Source: Pochonia chlamydosporia 170 (Eukaryota; Ascomycota; Sordariomycetes; Hypocreales; Clavicipitaceae). From it: a stretch of DNA of 64,000 bases. Made by a program: the position numbers and the translations under genes. The DNA lies in assembly GCF_001653235.2 (NCBI RefSeq), contig NC_035793.1:5146001-5210000 (forward strand), given 5' to 3'. The notes under the pieces are model-generated. The model was not told where the DNA came from, did not search any database, and was given only the letters and a program-made list of their open reading frames with translations. Positions 58,168 through 64,000 of the stretch are shown one piece after another. Position 1 is the first letter of the stretch. Each line of letters starts with the position of its first letter.

Positions 58168-59317
58168 CAGTTCGGAGTAATAAATGGCCTGCCCGATGAT
58201 CCCAGCACTTGTAGAAGTGCATGAAGGTGGCGATGTCGCCAATTGATGAATCTCAAATCCTGGAACCTGGTATGAGCGGGCGCCGATCCTTGACGAAGAT
58301 TAATTTCAACTCCAGGGGTCGCGCACGTCCCGCGCTGCATCGCAAAACTTGGGGATGACCAACAAGCCTCCACGAGACATTGTACGCGGAAGAAACGGAG
58401 CCGGCCCTATTTTCCATATGACTCCTCTTGGCACCGACTCTTGTAAAACAACACTGAAACAAGATGAGTAAGTACAGGGAGTAATTAAGAGGGACAAGGC
58501 AAGGTTTGGCGATGATCACAGAAACAACTTCAAACAGGTGAATAAACTGCCGTCGAGTTGGACATGTGTAAAAAGCCGCAATGCGTAGGCTGCGTTTTGC
58601 GAGGCGCTGCCAGTCAGGATGATTCTGCATGTATTGAGTCAAAGCGCGTCTCGTACATTAGTGAGTGATGAGGACTGGAAGACATATAGTCAGTTTCCGC
58701 GGATAGACAGCCGTCGAGATGCAAAAGTCGTGGCCACAATTCGATTGAGCTGCACACAAGAGTGGCGCTTCCCAGACAGTACCGTGCAGTTCTTGTCATC
58801 CTGGTGTTTGTTATTAGTCCTCCATCGAAAACCACCTTCCCTTGCCGGCACTGATGTTGTGCTGTAGCAGCCACAAGACCGTGACCAACAGTAATTGAAT
58901 TGCACTGGCAACTTCAGTGTGGTGTCCATGCTGGACATTACACGCTGCGGACAGGACGTGCCCAACACCAACATGCATGTGCTGTGTTTGGCAGTTCACA
59001 TCGATAATTTTCGAAACGTCACAACGGCGGAGTTGGACCGAGTTCAAGGCACCGCCAACACCTCTGGCGGCCAAGTCACCCAATTATGCTGCATCTACCT
59101 CAATCAAGAGCGTGGCAAATACGAACGTATGCCACCCACACAATGCAGCACACGGACAAGAGCATCGCAATGGCCGAGTGCCGCAATTGGTCAGACATTG
59201 TACAGGAATTATTGGCGGTAGTGGCATTGTGAATGGAATTGATTGTGTCCTATTTGCTTGTTCGAGGATATCGGCCCGTTCACCGCAAGCGAAGTTGGAG
59301 AAAATGAGTTGAGCATA

Positions 59318-59438
59318 TTGTCTGTGGTCCAATGTATTTGAACATATCCAAGTATACACTAACACAGCTCAATATGCGTCAGCATACAACGCGATATGCG
59401 ATACCTTTCCCTGTTTAAATACTTTTGACCCTCCACTG
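59318..59438 (-). mobile_element. MITE copy F (121 bp)
   Basis: It starts TTGTCTGTGGTCCAATGTAT after TA (59316-59317) and ends TACTTTTGACCCTCCACTG before TA (59439-59440). It is in opposite orientation to copy E, 1.3 kb away. The interior AACACAGCTCAATATGCGTC matches the reverse complement of copy D closely. Confidence 0.82.
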
Positions 59439-62400
59439 TATACGTAGACTACTCGAGTCGGGCATCTGAGCCGCTGATGTGGACAGAAACAAAACCCCTC
59501 ATGATGCAAAACGAACAGTTCGAATGTTTGGTGTCGGTCGAGATGCTTCTTCAGCCACAACATGGAGTAGAGTATGACGGTTTATTCGTGACGCCCCGCA
59601 GGATGAGTTTCATGTCAAAGCAGCCTGGACGGACTCAGGAAAAGCGTCATGAATCGACGTGGTAGTGGAACTCTCTCGATCTAGATAGCGTATTAGTTAA
59701 AGTTCAGGACATCCAGTGGCCAATGCCGCCATTCCAATCACAGGCTGCATTCGTTCCCAGAAGCCTTGGTTCGTAGTATCCATGGCTCAGTAGTTCAGGC
59801 ACGGGGCTGCAGCCTCCTGCGTCAGGGAGCAAATCATGGCCTTGGAAGGCACGACAAGCTTTTCGTTCTGGCGGTGGCGCGGCATTGTGGTGGTCGCAAG
59901 CTTGCGTGTAGAAGGACAGAGTTTGGTGGTCTAATTTCCAGGATGCAGCTGCAAATGTCCGTAAAAAGCCTGAGTGGTCTCTAGCCATCAAACACTTCAC
60001 CATCTTTGCAGTGTGGCGGTTGGCGCAGCCGCCAGCTCCTGGCCCTTTCATCTCGCGTCACCATCTCCTTTTCGACTCAGTTGCGCCTGCCTCGTGTTGA
60101 TGCTCACATGCCACGAGTTTGGTCTGGTTGTTCCTCCCTTCTTTGCCTGTAAGCTCCATGTCTCCGTACTGTACCACATGAAGTCTCTGCTAGGGCAAAA
60201 TTGGCTTCGTACCATAGCCATGCCAAAGCTTGATGCAAAACGATCACAATGTTGATTCCAGAATCTTCGGCCCTTGTTGAGATGAACTATTTTGTGCCTG
60301 TCTGTGAGTAGCCTCACCTCGCCCTGAGTTCGACCACGCCTAAAGCTCGCCTTGGTATGATCCTGGCATGTTCCTGAGTACTGACCAGCATTTGACTCCT
60401 ACATTAGCAACACTTGAGCTTATGTGGGAGGATTATGGCACATAATACTTGAGATTCTCATGAGAGACTGCAGTACTCTGCATGCCTATTCCGCTTCATC
60501 CCAGCTCCAGCGTCAGAACACCCAAACGCCCGCTTCCGTCTGCATAATAATTAATGACTTCCTCCACCTGGAGGAATACAACACCAGTTAACATCCATTG
60601 CAATTTGGTGACGATCCTTGCCAATCGCAGTTGAGCCCCGCGATTGGCCGATTCTGGGGCAGGAAGACTGGCCAAAAAGTACCCCAAGGTCTTCGGAGGA
60701 ATAGCGAGCACTAAAAGGGCTGTGGATCAGGGATCGAGCCTGGAGCATGCCAGAATGGTGAAGATGGGTTTGATGGGTTGATGGGCAAGATGGGGTATGG
60801 TCCATGTCGTGGGAAGAGGGAGAGAAACCGCACAGGCTGGAGCTCGTACCACCAGGCGAACCGCGAGACACGGCCCAGCCGTTGGAGGGACTTTGGCTTG
60901 AGGGATCTCTCCACTGGGTTCTAGTTTACGGAGTACGCATTACGGAGACCTCGAAGCGACATGGACCATCTCCTTCTCGCCTGTGCTCACCCTCCAATCA
61001 GTCCGACTTGGGCTTCAACCACTCATTGACTCGAGCTCCATGTCCGCCACCCCGCAAAACAAAAGCTGGCGCAGAAACTTGTCGATTCTTGGAAGCCGTG
61101 CCTGCTCATCGTCAGCCGTCTCCGTCACCACCCATTGTGAAAGTTTGTGAGGGCACTCCGTAAGGGCACAAATTGGCACTCGCCCACCCCTTTTGCCTTT
61201 CGCCATCACCAGATCCTGCCGCTCACTTGCTCATTGTTGCCCCATTCCGCGGAGTAGGCAGGGTTAGGTTTCGACCGTGGTGGAGTGCCTGGGAGCACCC
61301 AAACCAGGTTCACAAGACGTGATGGCCAAATCGCAACTGTCGCAATCGTCAAAATTGTCGAGAATGCGGGGGCTGGCAAGGAAGAGCGACTGGGGTCACG
61401 GCCATGATGGACTTGGACAGGATATTTGTTGCCCACACACCAACGCCAACAGGGTACCCTGGCAACCGACATGAGAGCAGCTCGATTTTGCACCATTTGC
61501 GCAGGTCACCAAATCCAGTCCAATGTCATGGCTCGACTAACATTCAATAGTAATGATGTGGGCTGGGCCAATCCGCTGCTCCGAGAGTGGCGTTTGCTGA
61601 CAATGCGTTCGCTTTCAAAGCCAACAACTCGCCTGACATGGAGCCCACATGTCGTGCTTTGCTTTTGTGGGTTTGGCTCGGAGGAGGTGCCAAAAAAGGA
61701 TCTCGCGGGTGCCAGATGGTTATGACAGACAGCGACGCAAATGCCAGGGGTCTCATTGACAAAGATTCAATGTTACTTGACGTGCTGACTTGCCTTGCTT
61801 TCTGTGGTTACGTGCGGAGAGTCTGGTGGCACCATTAAAGCGAAGTTTATCCTCAAGGGCGGCTGCAGTTGATCGACAGAAGGATGGACGCCAGATCAAA
61901 CAGCATGAACAACAAGATGTCTCTTCCCGCCTCTTGATACTCAAGCTTGGCTGGCTGCAACCAGCCACCTGTATGCATCAGCCACTCTCGCTGTACAGAA
62001 CAACAACAGAGCTAGCCGTCTTAACTAGCAGCCAAGTTATTTGTGTGACGCATCTTCTCCCAGAGTGGTTGGCAATGCACGATTGCGTCCCGAAACGCAG
62101 GCAGACGTGTGCCGAGCTAGTTTTATTGCCACAGAAACAGGTCCGCCACCAGTTCATCTAAGTGCGTTTGCATCTCAAAGAGTACAAGAAGAGGCTGGCG
62201 TTGATAATTAGGCAGAGTTCTTGAATAGCACCTGCCAAACACCATGCACAGCAACATACAATGTTTCATGGCCACGTTCTCTTTGTTCTGCAGACTTACA
62301 AGACACTTCGTGGTGTGTTTTACATGTCTGTCTCATTTCACCAGCCATGTGGCAAGCTGCTGTGTTTTCTTACACGTTCAACAAGGGAGGTACACCAAAA

Positions 62401-63535
62401 GCCCGCCATAGTCACAGTGGTACCAGGGACTCCAGCTTAAAAGCTGGAATTACACAACAGTACATTTGGGGCAGGAATCGCCGAGAAGAACCATCCATCA
62501 AGCCATCCGAAGACAAGCCAAGCATGCCGGGGTTCCTGTGGCTTCATCATAGTCTGCATTTGCATTTGCATCTGCATCGGCTCGTTGCCCCAGACGAAAA
62601 CGCAGGCTCCGAGCCGTGGCAACCTTGAGCAAACTTGGCGGCTGGGCTGGGCGTCTGACGGGAGATCAAATCGAGTGGCCGGACAATGGACTGGCGAAAC
62701 TCAATTGGGTCTATTTTTCGTCGTCCTTTGTATTGCTTGCCTGCTTCGGTAATGAAATTATGCAAGCCACTTGAGCGCAGGATCCGTTTGTTGCGCAATC
62801 GGGGATACCAATCACACGAACAAAGTTCTCCGTGGGCATCTTTCTGACGGCTAACAGCCAAGCGAACCAAGGAGAACTCCCACAACCACCATATTTAGAA
62901 CCTTGCTCGTCCGGGAGAATCTTGGAGATTCAAGTTTGGGCACATGTCTGTCTCTGAAATTGCCTTCCATCGGCACCCCTGGATTGGCCACAAGGTACTG
63001 CGCCCAGTTCTGGATGAGTCGGCCAACCCTGTCACTTGCTCACTTTTCTCCTCCGCCTCCAGTCATACCATCTTGGTCTTGGTCTTGGTCGCCTCGCAGG
63101 ACGCTCTGGTTGCAACAAGGAGTTGAAATAGTATCCACACACACCAGGTAACCATCTCCACTCCACCCGCGGCGGTCCAAGAGTGGACGGCCTGGGGGTG
63201 GATACTAGCATCGTGGGATGTGGTGGTCATGGTGTACATGCTGTAATAGTCTACCATGTCTAGTCTCCTCGTAAAAGCTTCCCACCAAGCGCCTTTCCAG
63301 GGTTAGGTTGCTGTCGACATGAACATGGATTAGGTTGACCCGCCCCCTTCCCAAGGTTGCCCCAGGCAGGTCCTTGTTATTACAGTTACGACTACTCATC
63401 AACTGTCCTAGTTGAAAGTCAATGTCCCTGGCGGAAGCCTCGGTAGCGTTGGTCCTGGGTCATGGCTTTGGCATTGGACTTCGAGCTTGTGAAGTCTCCC
63501 CCCAGGATGGCGCAGTAAGCATTGTCGAAAAAAGG

Positions 63536-63588
63536 TATAAACATACCCTCCTTTCCCAGATCTCCTCTTCTCTTTCTCTCCTCTCAAT
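63536..63588 (+). promoter_or_regulatory. TATA box and pyrimidine-rich leader of the HsbA-like gene
   Basis: TATAAA at 63536-63541, followed by a CT-rich tract (63546-63588), 163 to 111 bp before the ATG. This arrangement is typical of strongly expressed genes in moulds. The start context is CAAAATGA. Confidence 0.65.
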
Positions 63589-63698
63589 AACCGCTTCTCT
63601 GTTTTCAACCGCACAAAAGCCACAATCGTTTCTGTTCCGGTCATACAGACTTACACTCGTTCTTACAACAAAGCCAGTACAAGCTTTAAACCGACAAA

Positions 63699-64000
63699 AT
63701 GAAGTTCTCCAACGCCGTTGTCCTTGCCGCCGCCACTGGCACCTACGCCCAGATCTCTGTTATCAACAGCGTCCTCTCCAGCGTCTCCAGCGGCATTGAG
63801 GCTCTTGACACCGCCGCCAAGGGCTTCAACGGTGACGTCGATGCCGTCAAGTCCAAGGCTGACGCCCTTGTCTCCGCCATCAAGGCTGGCAAGACCAAGG
63901 TTGACGGCTCCAAGGACCTCACCCTCACCGATGCTCTTGGCCTGACCGATCCCGTCCAGGCCTTGACCAAGAAGGGTCAGACCCTTGCTGACGACTTCAA
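63699..64000 (+). CDS. HsbA-like secreted cell-wall protein, 5' part (3' end outside window)
   Basis: The ATG at 63699 opens a frame that stays open to the window edge (100 full codons). It starts with a signal peptide (MKFSNAVVLAAATGTYA) and continues with an Ala/Lys/Asp-rich helical stretch: ISVINSVLSSVSSGIEALDTAAKGFNGDVDAVKSKADALVSAI, in short segments, which is the pattern of the hydrophobic surface binding protein A / Mp1-type galactomannoprotein family. These proteins bind hydrophobic surfaces or lipids and sit in the wall or are secreted; in insect and plant pathogens some aid attachment. Codons are strongly C-ending and the promoter has a TATA box with CT tract, which together suggest high expression. 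Family members are usually 180-300 residues, so about half is visible. Confidence 0.8.
   Translation, partial: MKFSNAVVLAAATGTYAQISVINSVLSSVSSGIEALDTAAKGFNGDVDAVKSKADALVSAIKAGKTKVDGSKDLTLTDALGLTDPVQALTKKGQTLADDF

Larger units (their letters stand above)
52781..63698. other. 10.9 kb region without a supportable gene; holds MITE copies E and F
   Basis: Frames here are short (up to about 135 codons), occur equally on both strands, overlap, and show no family motif or splice continuity. Composition is near that of other spacers, so this is not an extreme AT-rich RIP block. Recognisable parts are the MITEs at 57899-58019 and 59318-59438, a 16-bp palindrome TACGGAGTACTCCGTA at 58152-58167, and a stretch at about 55440-56940 that is richer in AT and CTA/TTA triplets and could be an old transposon remnant. 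The last 160 bp are the promoter of the HsbA-like gene. Confidence 0.5.

Overview
This window is nuclear DNA of a filamentous ascomycete, probably a sordariomycete of the Hypocreales type. The evidence is genes with several short (46-123 bp) GT-AG introns carrying CTAAC branch points, pyrimidine-rich leaders, and a gene set typical of moulds: GH16 and GH55 glucanases, an HsbA-type wall protein, a Zn2Cys6 regulator, flavohemoglobin and methylcitrate-cycle enzymes. The placement below phylum is inference from remembered protein similarity. Exon junctions were placed by hand from splice signals, reading-frame continuity and family motifs.

Layout: (1) 1-2.0 kb: the C-terminal part of an OPT oligopeptide transporter (+) converging on a secreted GH16 glucanase (-). 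(2) 2.0-18.5 kb: three + strand genes separated by long non-coding stretches: an MFS transporter, COP9 signalosome subunit 2 and an otubain-type deubiquitinase. The last two both act on ubiquitin or NEDD8 pathways, but they are 6.4 kb apart and nothing shows co-regulation. (3) 19.3-25.9 kb: a full-length ABC (B-type) efflux pump divergent from a Zn2Cys6 regulator. (4) 26.4-27.4 kb: a secreted Thr-rich, Cys-containing protein of unknown role. (5) 30.1-41.5 kb: a metabolic block with a type I glutamine synthetase-like enzyme, an SDR oxidoreductase, a divergent pair of mitochondrial 2-methylisocitrate lyase and 2-methylcitrate synthase, and a YAT-type amino-acid permease. The lyase/synthase pair supplies two of the three dedicated steps for disposing of propionyl-CoA, and the shared promoter holds a 14-bp palindrome of two opposed CCAAT boxes. 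(6) 42.7-45.5 kb: an eight-exon GH55 exo-beta-1,3-glucanase with a 24-nt microexon and a 63-bp intron that is open in frame. (7) 47.8-52.8 kb: flavohemoglobin, a second MFS transporter and a short conserved-looking unknown gene. (8) 52.8-63.7 kb: an almost 11 kb stretch with no gene I can support, ending at the 5' part of an HsbA-like secreted wall protein cut by the window edge.

The most notable sequence-level finding is a family of short (about 121 bp) dispersed elements, six copies in this window. They have imperfect terminal inverted repeats starting CAGT and ending ACTG, and the best copies are flanked by TA. They look like Tc1/mariner-type MITEs. All copies lie between genes; one sits only 61 bp beyond the stop codon of the ABC transporter. 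I did not find an rRNA, tRNA, CRISPR array or biosynthetic backbone gene.
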